DNA from: Chloroflexota bacterium
GTDB taxonomy: Bacteria > Chloroflexota > Limnocylindria > Limnocylindrales > CSP1-4
Assembly (NCBI GenBank): GCA_003169735.1
Contig: PNAP01000100.1
Coordinates: 1-51,102, forward strand
Direction of reading: 5' to 3'
Length of the DNA: 51,102 nucleotides
This document shows positions 23,075 to 30,500 of this stretch, piece by piece (within the stretch, counting starts at the first letter, position 1; each line of letters begins with the position of its first letter). A model generated the notes under the pieces. It was not told the origin of the DNA and did no database searches. It saw only the letters and a list, made by a program, of their open reading frames with translations. The translations under genes were made by a program, and so were the position numbers.

Positions 23075-24018
23075 CGCTCGCCGCCCTCCGGGTTGCGGAA
23101 GGAATCGACATGGGCTGGGCGGCCATCCACATCATCCGGCAGGCCAAGCAATCTCCGGCGCGCCCGCTCGATGTCGGCCTCGTACTTGAGCAGCACATGC
23201 AGGGTGCGGGGCGCATCAGCCGGCCCGACAGACTCGGTCCCGAGCAGCACCAGGGTGCGCGCCCAATCGATGGCCTCCGAGATGGACGGCGGCTTCTTGA
23301 GGTCGAGGTCACGGATGGAGCGGACGATGCGGCTGACCTGGTCGGCGAGGGTCACAGAGAGACCGTCCACGCGTGTCAGGAGGATGTCGCGCTCCCGCTC
23401 GACGGTCGGGTAGTCGATGGGCAGGAAGAGGCACCGTCGCTTCAACGCCTCGGACAGGTCCCGAGTGTTGTTGGACGTCAGGAAGACGCGCGGCCGGCGG
23501 GTTGCGACGATGGTCCCGAGCTCCGGAATGGTCACCTGGAAGTCTGCAAGCACCTCAAGCATCAATGCCTCGGCTTCGACCTCCAGCCGGTCGATCTCAT
23601 CGACGAGCAGGACGACGGGCTCATTTGCCTGGATCGCTGAGAGCAGCGGTCGCGCCAGCAGGAACGACTCGGAGAAGATGTCCTCCTCAAGACCCGCCCA
23701 CTCCTGATGCTCGCCGGCCTGGATGCGCAGCAGCTGCTTCTTGTAGTTCCACTCGTAGAGCGCCTTCGACTCGTCCAATCCTTCGTAGCATTGGAGCCGG
23801 ATGAGGCGCGCGCCGGTCGCACGGGCCACGCTGCGTGCCAGTTCCGTCTTTCCCGCGCCGGCTGGCCCCTCCACCAGGAGCGGCTTTTCGAGTCGCTGGG
23901 CTAGGTAAACGGTCAACCCGATCGTCGGGTCGGCCAGGTAGCGCTCGCCGCGCAGCCGCTCGACGACGTCGTCGGGCGAGGCGAAGTCGGATGGCTGCGT
24001 GACCTTGGGGGCCGTCAT
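23071..24018 (-). CDS. MoxR-family AAA ATPase (CoxD-like)
   Basis: 315 residues. Walker A is GPAGAGKT, Walker B VVLLVDEID, sensor 1 FLTSNNTRDLSEALKRRC. The segment QCYEGLDESKALYEWNYKKQ is typical of the CoxD/APE branch of MoxR ATPases, which act with a VWA protein (CoxE) as chaperones that insert cofactors or mature metalloenzymes. A VWA protein of that type is encoded at 30501-31970, outside the operon and on the other strand. ATG 24018 overlaps the stop of the preceding livM remnant (ATGA), and the stop overlaps the dioxygenase start. Activation of an iron enzyme of this pathway is a reasonable inference. Confidence 0.85.
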   Translation of the reverse strand: MTAPKVTQPSDFASPDDVVERLRGERYLADPTIGLTVYLAQRLEKPLLVEGPAGAGKTELARSVARATGARLIRLQCYEGLDESKALYEWNYKKQLLRIQAGEHQEWAGLEEDIFSESFLLARPLLSAIQANEPVVLLVDEIDRLEVEAEALMLEVLADFQVTIPELGTIVATRRPRVFLTSNNTRDLSEALKRRCLFLPIDYPTVERERDILLTRVDGLSVTLADQVSRIVRSIRDLDLKKPPSISEAIDWARTLVLLGTESVGPADAPRTLHVLLKYEADIERARRRLLGLPDDVDGRPAHVDSFRNPEGGER

Positions 24019-24430
24019 TCGCTATGCGCCGGAGCAACGCGCGGATGATCCTCCGCACGTGCCAAGGCGAGTCGGCGCTGGACTCCGAAGAGGGCCATCG
24101 GATACCTCGAGGTGATGAGACCCCACAGCCCGCGCGGCGCGAGCACCGTCATGACGATCGCCACGGCACCGACGAGGACCAGGTACAGGCTGCCATAGTC
24201 GGCCAAGGTCTGGCGAAGCGCGAAGAAGAGGATGGTGCCAAGAATCGGTCCTTCGATGCGGCCGAGGCCGCCGATGACGACGATGAAGATGATCTTCGCG
24301 GTCCAGTCGACGCTGAAGGCGGCGTTCGGCTGGATGCGTAGCCGGCAAGACGCAGGAAGTCACGACGACGTAGCTCATGCTCGAGGATCTGCCGGACCCG
24401 GTCATCGACTCGGAACTCTTCGTTTGCCAC
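24015..24430 (-). pseudogene. Deletion scar joining a solute-binding-protein 5' end to a livM 3' end
   Basis: From ATG 24430 the frame reads MANEEFRVDDRVRQILEHE and RRRDFLRLAGYA, the start of a Tat-exported ABC substrate-binding protein. At about 24346 this becomes, in a different frame, IQPNAAFSVDWTAK, IIFIVVIGGLGRIEGP and LADYGSLYLVLVGAVAIVMT, the C-terminal third of LivM, a branched-chain amino-acid-type permease. The binding protein body, probably livH and most of livM are gone. The livM stop overlaps MoxR's ATG as ATGA, so the scar preserved the operon. An aromatic-compound uptake system was probably lost here. Confidence 0.75.
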
Positions 24431-24483
24431 TTGATCTCCTCCATCACCGCCAGGCGCCGGGCGGTCGCGGTGACTGATCGACG

Positions 24484-25596
24484 TCAGGCGGTGACGTGGG
24501 TCGGTGTCTGGAGGCCGGTGGTGGAGCGGGGGCGCAGACCCTCGTAGGCCTCACCCAGGAGGGCACGGATGGCCTCCGCGGGGACTGCCATTGGCGTGTC
24601 GAGGATGGCGGCCGAGATGAGCACGGCAGCCTCGTCGAGCCGATCGCCAGGCATGCCGATGGCTTGGAGCGCGGTCGGCGCGCCGATCGTCTGGGCGAGC
24701 TCGAACACGGCGGATGGGACGTCGGCCTGGCGCATCGCGCGAGCCATCCGCCGCATCGCCTGGGGATAGGTCGGCGCCAGCAGCGCGAGCACGTGCGGCA
24801 GCACGACCGTGTGCATCTCGGCGTGCGGCAGGTCATACGCCCCGCCGAGGATATGACAGATCTTGTGGTGGAGGCCGCTGCCCGCTGCGGCGAACGAGGC
24901 GCCAGCAAGGTACGCGCCGGCCAGCACGTCGGCCCGCGCCTCAAGATCATCAGGGTGCGCCACGACCAGCGGTAACCCACCGACAATGACGCGGATCCCC
25001 TCCTCCGCCATCAACGAGGTGATGGGGTTCGCGCCCTCGGCATAGAGCGCCTCGGCACAGTGTGCCAACGCGTTCATCCCCGACGGCCCTGCGATGGACG
25101 CCGGCAGGGAGAGCGTCAGCACTGGGTCGTAGATGACCGTCCGTGGCTGCACGACCGAGTCGCGCCCGGTCTCCTTCCGGGCATCCCTGGTTAGGCCCCA
25201 GATCGGGGTCATCTCGGAACCGGCGTACGTCGTCGGGACGGCCAGGATGGGTAGTGGTCGATCCAGCGCCACGATCTTGCCGAGGCCCGTCGCCGAGCCT
25301 CCACCGATGGTCATCAGGCCATCGGCTTGCTGGTCGGCGGCCAGCTTCTGGGCGGCGAGTGCGTCCGGATACGGCACGTGCGGCCGCACATCATCGATGC
25401 GGGCGACGACGGCCGGGCCGAGGCGCCCGCACAGTTTGTCGGCCCATGCCGTCCCGGAACGATCGGCGATGAGCAGGAGTCGCGAGATCCGCAGCCGCTG
25501 GAGCTCCTCGGGCGCGCGCTCGAACGTACCCTCGCCGAAGACGACGCGCCCCGGCAGCGCGTCATAGACGAACGACCGCACGTGGCCCGTTCTCAT
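24484..25596 (-). CDS. hapF: Maleylacetate reductase
   Basis: 370 residues of the iron-containing alcohol dehydrogenase family, maleylacetate reductase branch. Seen: GRVVFGEGTFERAPEEL, the nucleotide-binding TIGGGSATGLGKIVAL, PTTYAGSEMTPIWGL, NALAHCAEALYA, GSGLHHKICHILGGAYDLPH and HTVVLPHVLALL. The reaction is NAD(P)H-dependent reduction of maleylacetate to 3-oxoadipate, where the hydroquinone and hydroxyquinol branches meet. The start at 25596 overlaps the dehydrogenase stop (ATGA), so the two are translationally coupled. Open sequence upstream of this ATG belongs to the other gene. hapF in the hapCDEF cluster of Pseudomonas fluorescens ACB is the functional counterpart (pnpF in 4-nitrophenol degraders). 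Confidence 0.88.
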   Translation of the reverse strand: MRTGHVRSFVYDALPGRVVFGEGTFERAPEELQRLRISRLLLIADRSGTAWADKLCGRLGPAVVARIDDVRPHVPYPDALAAQKLAADQQADGLMTIGGGSATGLGKIVALDRPLPILAVPTTYAGSEMTPIWGLTRDARKETGRDSVVQPRTVIYDPVLTLSLPASIAGPSGMNALAHCAEALYAEGANPITSLMAEEGIRVIVGGLPLVVAHPDDLEARADVLAGAYLAGASFAAAGSGLHHKICHILGGAYDLPHAEMHTVVLPHVLALLAPTYPQAMRRMARAMRQADVPSAVFELAQTIGAPTALQAIGMPGDRLDEAAVLISAAILDTPMAVPAEAIRALLGEAYEGLRPRSTTGLQTPTHVTA

Positions 25597-27113
25597 CCGG
25601 ACGTCTCGAGGCCCTTCGGGCGGGGGTAGAAGGGCGGGATGTCCGCGTCGACGTTGAGCCAGATCGACTTCGTCTCGGTGTAGTCGCGCATGGCCTCGAA
25701 GCCCATCTCGCGTCCATAGCCCGATCGCCCGACACCGCCGAACGGCGATCCCGGGTTGACGCGCTTGTAGGTGTTGATCCAGACCATGCCCGTCCGGATC
25801 CGGCTTGCGACCGCGTGGGCACGCGACACGTCGCGCGTCCACAGCCCACCGCCGAGGCCGTACTCGGAGTCGTTGGCCAGTCCGAGCGCCTCTTCATCGC
25901 TGCGGAAGGTGTTGACCGTGACGAATGGTCCGAAGACCTCCTCCCGACAGACGAGTGAGAGTGGATCAGCGCGCACGACGGTCGGTCGCACGTAGTAGCC
26001 ATCCGCGAGCGCCGGATCATCGGGTGGCGCGCCGCCGGTGAGGACCGTTCCGCCCTCCTCGCGGGCGATTTCGACGTAGCGGAGCACCCGATCACGGTGG
26101 CCGGCCGACGTGAGCGGCCCCATCTCCGTCGTCGCGTCCATCGGGTCGCCGAGGCGGATCGACGCAGCCAGCGCCACGAAATGCGCCACGAATTCGTGGG
26201 CGATCGACTCGTGAAGGATGAGCCGGGAACCGGCGATGCACGCCTGGCCCTGGTTGTGGAAGATGGCGAACGCCGAACCGTTCACGGCCGCGGTCAGGTC
26301 GGCGTCGGCGAAGACGATGTTGGCGCCCTTACCGCCGAGTTCGAGCTGGACCCTCTTGAGATTGCCGGCCGAGGCCTCGACGATCTCGCGCCCTGTGGCG
26401 GTCGAGCCCGTGAAGGCGATCTTGGCGACCCCGGGATGCCGAGCCAGATGAATGCCCGCCGTGCGCCCAGGACCCGGCACGATGTTGACGACACCGTCGG
26501 GGATGCCGACTTCGGCCACCAGCTCTGCAAGACGGAGCGCGGACAGTGGCGTCAAGGCGGCCGGCTTCATGACCACCGTGTTGCCGGCGGCAAGGGCCGG
26601 GCCCATCTTCCAGCTGCAGAACATCAGCGGGAAGTTCCACGGGACGATCATGCCGACCACGCCGAGTGGCTCGCGCAGGACGTAGTTCAGGAACCCGGCT
26701 TCGACCGGGATGACGTCGCCCTGGATCTTGTCGGCCATACCCCCGAAGTAGCGGAAGGTAGCCGCTGTACGCGGCACATCCAGCGCCCGGCTGTCACGGA
26801 TGGGGTGGCCGGTGTCGAGGGTCTCGAGTTGGGCCAGGTCCTCGGCGTTCTCCTCGATCCTGTCGGCGAGCTTCAGGAGCAACCGTCCGCGAGCCGCCGC
26901 CGAGAGACCGGCCCAGGCGGGAAACGCCGCCGCGGCCGCTGCCACGGCACGATCGACGTCCGCCGACGACCCTTGAGCGACGGACGCCAGGACCGACCCG
27001 TTGTGTGGGTTCAGTGTCTCGAACGTGGCTCCATCGAGGGCGTCGACGAACTTTCCGCCGATGAACAGGCGGTCCTGGATGCGCCCCCCCGTGCGTCCCT
27101 CGGCAGCGGTCAT
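25593..27113 (-). CDS. hapE: Aldehyde dehydrogenase, probably 4-hydroxymuconic semialdehyde dehydrogenase
   Basis: 506 residues with the full aldehyde dehydrogenase fold. VPWNFPLMFCSWKMGPALAA and FTGSTATGREI form the cofactor site; ELGGKGANIVFADADL has the general-base glutamate (about residue 257); NQGQACIAGSR has the catalytic cysteine (about 291); EVFGPFVTV and NDSEYGLGGGLWT complete the signature. The family alone does not give the substrate. Position between the hydroquinone dioxygenase and maleylacetate reductase genes indicates oxidation of 4-hydroxymuconic semialdehyde to maleylacetate, the hapE/pnpE step. ATG 27113 is 32 bp past the large dioxygenase subunit's stop. Confidence 0.85.
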   Translation of the reverse strand: MTAAEGRTGGRIQDRLFIGGKFVDALDGATFETLNPHNGSVLASVAQGSSADVDRAVAAAAAAFPAWAGLSAAARGRLLLKLADRIEENAEDLAQLETLDTGHPIRDSRALDVPRTAATFRYFGGMADKIQGDVIPVEAGFLNYVLREPLGVVGMIVPWNFPLMFCSWKMGPALAAGNTVVMKPAALTPLSALRLAELVAEVGIPDGVVNIVPGPGRTAGIHLARHPGVAKIAFTGSTATGREIVEASAGNLKRVQLELGGKGANIVFADADLTAAVNGSAFAIFHNQGQACIAGSRLILHESIAHEFVAHFVALAASIRLGDPMDATTEMGPLTSAGHRDRVLRYVEIAREEGGTVLTGGAPPDDPALADGYYVRPTVVRADPLSLVCREEVFGPFVTVNTFRSDEEALGLANDSEYGLGGGLWTRDVSRAHAVASRIRTGMVWINTYKRVNPGSPFGGVGRSGYGREMGFEAMRDYTETKSIWLNVDADIPPFYPRPKGLETSG

Positions 27114-27145
27114 GGTCGGACCGGCAACGTCGCCTCGGTCGCCCG

Positions 27146-28132
27146 CTAGATCTCGACCGGCACGGACGGCAGCTGGCCGCTCGAGATCAGCGCCGGCAAC
27201 GCCGGATCGGCGTTCTCCCACACGAGGAGCATCGCTCGCTTGGGGGCATATCCCTGGTGGCGGATGTCGGCCGGCATCGCGGCGACGTCGCCGGACCGCA
27301 TCGTGACTTTGGCCAGCGCCGCGCCGCTGTCACGGTCCTCGACCTGCCAAATGAGCTCGTCGGAGAGCTGGATGAACCACTCGACACGGTCGTTGCCGTG
27401 GATGATGGGCAGGATGTATTCCTCCGTCGTGGGGCAGTACAGGCTGTCGCCGCAGACCGAAACGACGGACGGATTCCAGGTCACCTGCGATCGGGACAGG
27501 TAGGCGTAGAGGTTGAAGCTGCTGATCTCGCCATCGAAGCCCGGCTCGGGGTGCTTCTCCGGCTCATCCTGTGCGACATCGAGGAAGTGCCGGTTCACGG
27601 GATGCCCGTTCTCGTCGTTGCGCAGCGGCTCATCGCCAGGCACGCTAACCATGCGCGACGCCGTAACGCGGTGCCGCGTGATGGCCGCGCGGTTGTCGCC
27701 GTGCTTGATGCCGAACGCCGAGCCGGTCTCGGTCGGCGATGCGAAGGGGTCGAAGCCCGCGTTCGTCCAGTCGTCGAGCATCTCATCGAAGGTCGCCTTG
27801 ATCATTGGCGTCGAGAAGTTCTCCAGATGGTCCAGCTCGGCCTTTCGATACACGTCGTTGTAGCGGCCGGCGAACAGATCGACCGTGCCGTAGTGGTTGA
27901 CGGTGCCGACGACGCCGTCGAAGTTGACGATGCCGTAGAAGAACTGCCACGCGACATCGCGCTGGAGCGCCTTCAGGAAGGAATCCGCCGACATGACGTG
28001 TTTGCCCGTCGGCCACTCGACATAGACGAAGTACTCGTCGCGCCTGAACTTGAACTCCCCGAGCCGGAAGCTGCGATACCCGTCAGTGTTGGGCCCGGTC
28101 GAATCGACCTTGACCGGAGCGGCGATGGTCAT
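27146..28132 (-). CDS. hapD: Hydroquinone dioxygenase, large subunit
   Basis: 328 residues, matching in size and composition the large (about 38 kDa) subunit of the two-component Fe(II) hydroquinone 1,2-dioxygenases (HapD, PnpD). Recognisable stretches are FRRDEYFVYVEWPTGKHVMS, FDGVVGTVNHYGTVDLFAGR, and the cupin-like C-terminal half with LPIIHGNDRVEWFIQLSDEL and GDVAAMPADIRHQGYAP, in which the histidines and Glu of HGNDRVEWF and the His of RHQGY could bind iron. It cleaves hydroquinone to 4-hydroxymuconic semialdehyde. ATG 28132 is 28 bp downstream of the small subunit. The call rests on resemblance plus operon order. Confidence 0.8.
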   Translation of the reverse strand: MTIAAPVKVDSTGPNTDGYRSFRLGEFKFRRDEYFVYVEWPTGKHVMSADSFLKALQRDVAWQFFYGIVNFDGVVGTVNHYGTVDLFAGRYNDVYRKAELDHLENFSTPMIKATFDEMLDDWTNAGFDPFASPTETGSAFGIKHGDNRAAITRHRVTASRMVSVPGDEPLRNDENGHPVNRHFLDVAQDEPEKHPEPGFDGEISSFNLYAYLSRSQVTWNPSVVSVCGDSLYCPTTEEYILPIIHGNDRVEWFIQLSDELIWQVEDRDSGAALAKVTMRSGDVAAMPADIRHQGYAPKRAMLLVWENADPALPALISSGQLPSVPVEI

Positions 28133-28160
28133 CGTGCTTCTCCTCGTACCTGGTCGCTGA

Positions 28161-28664
28161 TCACGCCACTGTCTGGATGATGTCGGCCCACTTGTGGACC
28201 GTGTCCGGGCCGTCCTGCGTCTGGAGCAGGATCACGCTCGGCTTGTCAGCGTGGAACTGGTACGCCGCACCGACCGGAAGCAGGGTCATGTGTCCGCGTC
28301 GCGCGACGACGCGACCCATCATCGCGCCGCTCGGCGCGCCCTTCAGGGCGTTGGAGCCGCGCTCGGCCGTGGCGGCTGTATCGTCTGGCCCAAGCTTCTG
28401 GAGTCGGATCTCGACCTCGCCATCCATGACGAGCGCGAACTCGTCATGTGGCGCGGTACGCCACTCGGACGTGCCCTCGGCGCGGATGGCCTCCACGACG
28501 TACTGGCGGTTCTTGCCGACGGCGACCTTCTCGTATGGACGCGACGTGCTCGCGACCTCGAAGATATTGGAGAAGACGTAGCGCTTCGGGTCGTCATCGA
28601 TGATGTCGATGGAGCCCTTGGTGAAGTCTGCGAGTGACCCGAAATTCGTCGTGTAGGTCTTCAT
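28161..28664 (-). CDS. hapC: Hydroquinone dioxygenase, small subunit
   Basis: 167 residues; the small subunits of hydroquinone dioxygenase (HapC, PnpC) are 160-170. Seen: GSLADFTKGSIDIIDDDPKR, RQYVVEAIRAEGTSEWRTAP, then a degenerate cupin with HDEFALVMDGEVEIRLQKL and GHMTLLPVGAAYQFHADKPS. It is the first gene of the minus-strand operon, with AGGAG 8 nt before ATG 28664. The gap to the divergent IclR gene holds two palindromes that should control it. Together with HapD it forms the ring-cleaving enzyme in the cytoplasm. Confidence 0.8.
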   Translation of the reverse strand: MKTYTTNFGSLADFTKGSIDIIDDDPKRYVFSNIFEVASTSRPYEKVAVGKNRQYVVEAIRAEGTSEWRTAPHDEFALVMDGEVEIRLQKLGPDDTAATAERGSNALKGAPSGAMMGRVVARRGHMTLLPVGAAYQFHADKPSVILLQTQDGPDTVHKWADIIQTVA

Positions 28665-28734
28665 CGGCCGTCTCCTGGGTCAGCGATGCGGGAACCGTTG
28701 GCGCGTGGAGTACGATACTGAGGCTAGCGCGATT

Positions 28735-28749
28735 GTTCGCTCTGCGAAC
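28735..28749. promoter_or_regulatory. IclR-type operator 1, GTTCGC-TCT-GCGAAC
   Basis: Perfect 6+6 palindrome around TCT in the 131-bp gap between divergent hapC and the IclR gene. Binding sites of IclR-family regulators of aromatic pathways are short palindromes of this kind. Function inferred from position and symmetry. Confidence 0.65.
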
Positions 28750-28753
28750 GATG

Positions 28754-28768
28754 GTGCGCTTTGCGCAC
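28754..28768. promoter_or_regulatory. IclR-type operator 2, GTGCGC-TTT-GCGCAC
   Basis: A second perfect 6+6 palindrome 19 bp (centre to centre) from operator 1, about two helical turns, so two dimers could bind the same face. It is 27 bp before the IclR start, suggesting autoregulation. Confidence 0.6.
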
Positions 28769-28795
28769 ACGAAGTATCGGCTCGGAGTCGCAGAG

Positions 28796-29587
28796 ATGTC
28801 AAGACAGGCCGCCATCGACACCGGGGTCGCGCGCAGCGAACGATTGCAGTCGCTCGAACGCGGACTGTCGGTCCTGCGCGCGTTCACGTCCAACCGTCCG
28901 GCGCTCACCATCAGTGAGGTCGCCGAACTCACCGGATTGACCCGTGCCACGGCTCGGCGCGTCCTCCTGACCCTCGCCGACCTCGGCTACGTGGCAGCCG
29001 CGCGGCGGGAGTTCTCGCTGACACGGTCCGTCCTCGATCTCGCCAAGCCGTTCGCCGCGGACCGCGACGTCTGGGATTTCGCCAAGCCGTACCTTGAGTC
29101 GCTGACCGAACGCACCGGCGAGTCAGCGTCGATCGCCGTCCTCGATGGGACGGAGATCCGCTACGTCGCCAGATCCCAGACCCGGCGCCTCATGACCCTT
29201 GCGGTCACCGTCGGCTCGCGGTTGCCCGCGCATGCGACGTCCAAGGGGCGTGTACTTCTGGCGTTCCTGCCCGACGCCGAGCTCGAGGCCTACTTCGCGC
29301 GGACGGCTATCGCGCGGTACACGGATCGCACCGTCGTCGACGAGGGCGAACTTCGCCAGATCCTGACCGAGGTTCGCCGCCAGGGGTGGGCGGTCGTAGA
29401 CCAGCAGCTCGAGGAGGGGCTGTCGTCGGTCGCGGCGCCGCTCTTCGATGCCAATGGCCGAGTCGCGGCGGCCATGAGCGTTTGCGCGCACGCCGGTCGC
29501 GTAGACCCCGAGACGCTGCGCGCCGATTTCCTGCCACTGGTCGTCGAGAACGCGCGACGCATCAGCGCGGTCTGGAATCGCCGCTGA
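28796..29587 (+). CDS. IclR-family transcriptional regulator
   Basis: 263 residues. The N-terminal winged HTH is SLERGLSVLRAFTS, LTISEVAELTGLTRATARR and LLTLADLGYVAAARREFSLT. The C-terminal effector domain has GESASIAVLDGTEIRYVAR, GSRLPAHATSKGRVLLAFL and GWAVVDQQLEEGLSSVAAPL, as in the PcaR/PcaU/PobR subgroup that senses aromatic compounds. It is divergent from the hydroquinone operon and probably activates it in response to a pathway metabolite while limiting its own expression. ATG 28796 is chosen because it begins just before the conserved part; the frame is open upstream through the operators. Its 3' end overlaps the convergent luciferase-like gene by 26 bp. Confidence 0.85.
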   Translation: MSRQAAIDTGVARSERLQSLERGLSVLRAFTSNRPALTISEVAELTGLTRATARRVLLTLADLGYVAAARREFSLTRSVLDLAKPFAADRDVWDFAKPYLESLTERTGESASIAVLDGTEIRYVARSQTRRLMTLAVTVGSRLPAHATSKGRVLLAFLPDAELEAYFARTAIARYTDRTVVDEGELRQILTEVRRQGWAVVDQQLEEGLSSVAAPLFDANGRVAAAMSVCAHAGRVDPETLRADFLPLVVENARRISAVWNRR

Positions 29588-30473
29588 CCCGTTTCGACAT
29601 CGGTCGATCAGGTCGGCCCCCCCAACCTTCCGGTGGCGGTGGCGATGGGGACCGGAGTGAGCCGGGGCGCAGGACATCGGTCGACCCGACGGTCATCGCC
29701 GTCAGCTGAGCGATCACGTCGTGGACATCGGGCGTCCCGGGAATGATGCAGCGGATGTCGGTCACGCCGGCGTGGGCGAGCGCGATGACTCGGTCCTGGC
29801 AGTCCTCCAGTGTCCCGAAGATCCCGGTCTTCGATGGATGACCGATCTTGAGGCCGTCCGACTCCGGCACCATCCGGGCCCGGGCGTCGGCCTCTGCCTC
29901 TGTCCGGCCGATCGACACCGGCACGAGGACCGCGACACCCACGGTAGAGGGATCGCGCCCGGCTTCCTGGCAGTCGGCGCGGACCTCGTCGGCGGCGGCT
30001 TCGAGGTCATCGTACGCCCAACCCGGTAGACAGACATCGTCGATCCACGGAAGGAGTGACTGGAGATCCGCCATCTGCCAGAGGAGTGCCGATCGCCGTG
30101 GACGCAGTCGGTGGGGGAACGGCTGGGGCACGGTGGCCATCGCGCTCAGGATGTCGGCCGATGCCGCATAGCCCATCACGCTGACGTCGCGCCCGAGCGA
30201 GAACCGTGCGGACCGCGTGTCGGTAACGTGAAAGCCCAGCCGAGCCCGCCCGAGTGAAAACCCGACGTCGCCTCGCATTTCGCTGTGCGCCGACGCCTTC
30301 GATCCTGGTCCGGGAAAGCCGTCGGCGCCGCCGAGCCATACCACGTCGATGCCCGCTCGATCACACAGGAGAGCCAACTGCGGGACCCGATCGGGCGGCT
30401 GGCCGGCGTCGACCACGACGCCGAGGCGAGCAAGTCGGCCCTCGGGCGGTCGGGTCGGATCGAACGTGTCCAT
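29562..30473 (-). CDS. Luciferase-like (LLM) flavin- or F420-dependent oxidoreductase
   Basis: 303 residues. RLARLGVVVDAGQPPDRVPQ and LALLCDRAGIDVVWLG resemble the first strand and helix of LLM enzymes, and GTLEDCQDRVIALAHAGVTD with IRCIIPGTPDVHDVIAQL is the usual C-terminal barrel segment. The middle is short and diverged, so substrate and cofactor are uncertain; members use FMN or coenzyme F420. The last 40 residues are Pro/Arg-rich and overlap the IclR gene; a run of C near 29620 may hide a frameshift and an earlier natural end. It starts 27 bp from the divergent VWA gene, with a shared promoter region. A link to the pathway is only positional. Confidence 0.6.
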   Translation of the reverse strand: MDTFDPTRPPEGRLARLGVVVDAGQPPDRVPQLALLCDRAGIDVVWLGGADGFPGPGSKASAHSEMRGDVGFSLGRARLGFHVTDTRSARFSLGRDVSVMGYAASADILSAMATVPQPFPHRLRPRRSALLWQMADLQSLLPWIDDVCLPGWAYDDLEAAADEVRADCQEAGRDPSTVGVAVLVPVSIGRTEAEADARARMVPESDGLKIGHPSKTGIFGTLEDCQDRVIALAHAGVTDIRCIIPGTPDVHDVIAQLTAMTVGSTDVLRPGSLRSPSPPPPEGWGGRPDRPMSKRVSGDSRPR

Positions 30474-30500
30474 GACGGCACGAACGGTATCGTAGGCGCG

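Noticed and set aside
24484-24986. Alternative minus-strand frame inside the maleylacetate reductase gene
   Set aside because: Ser/Pro/Arg-rich shadow; the reductase frame carries all family motifs without interruption.
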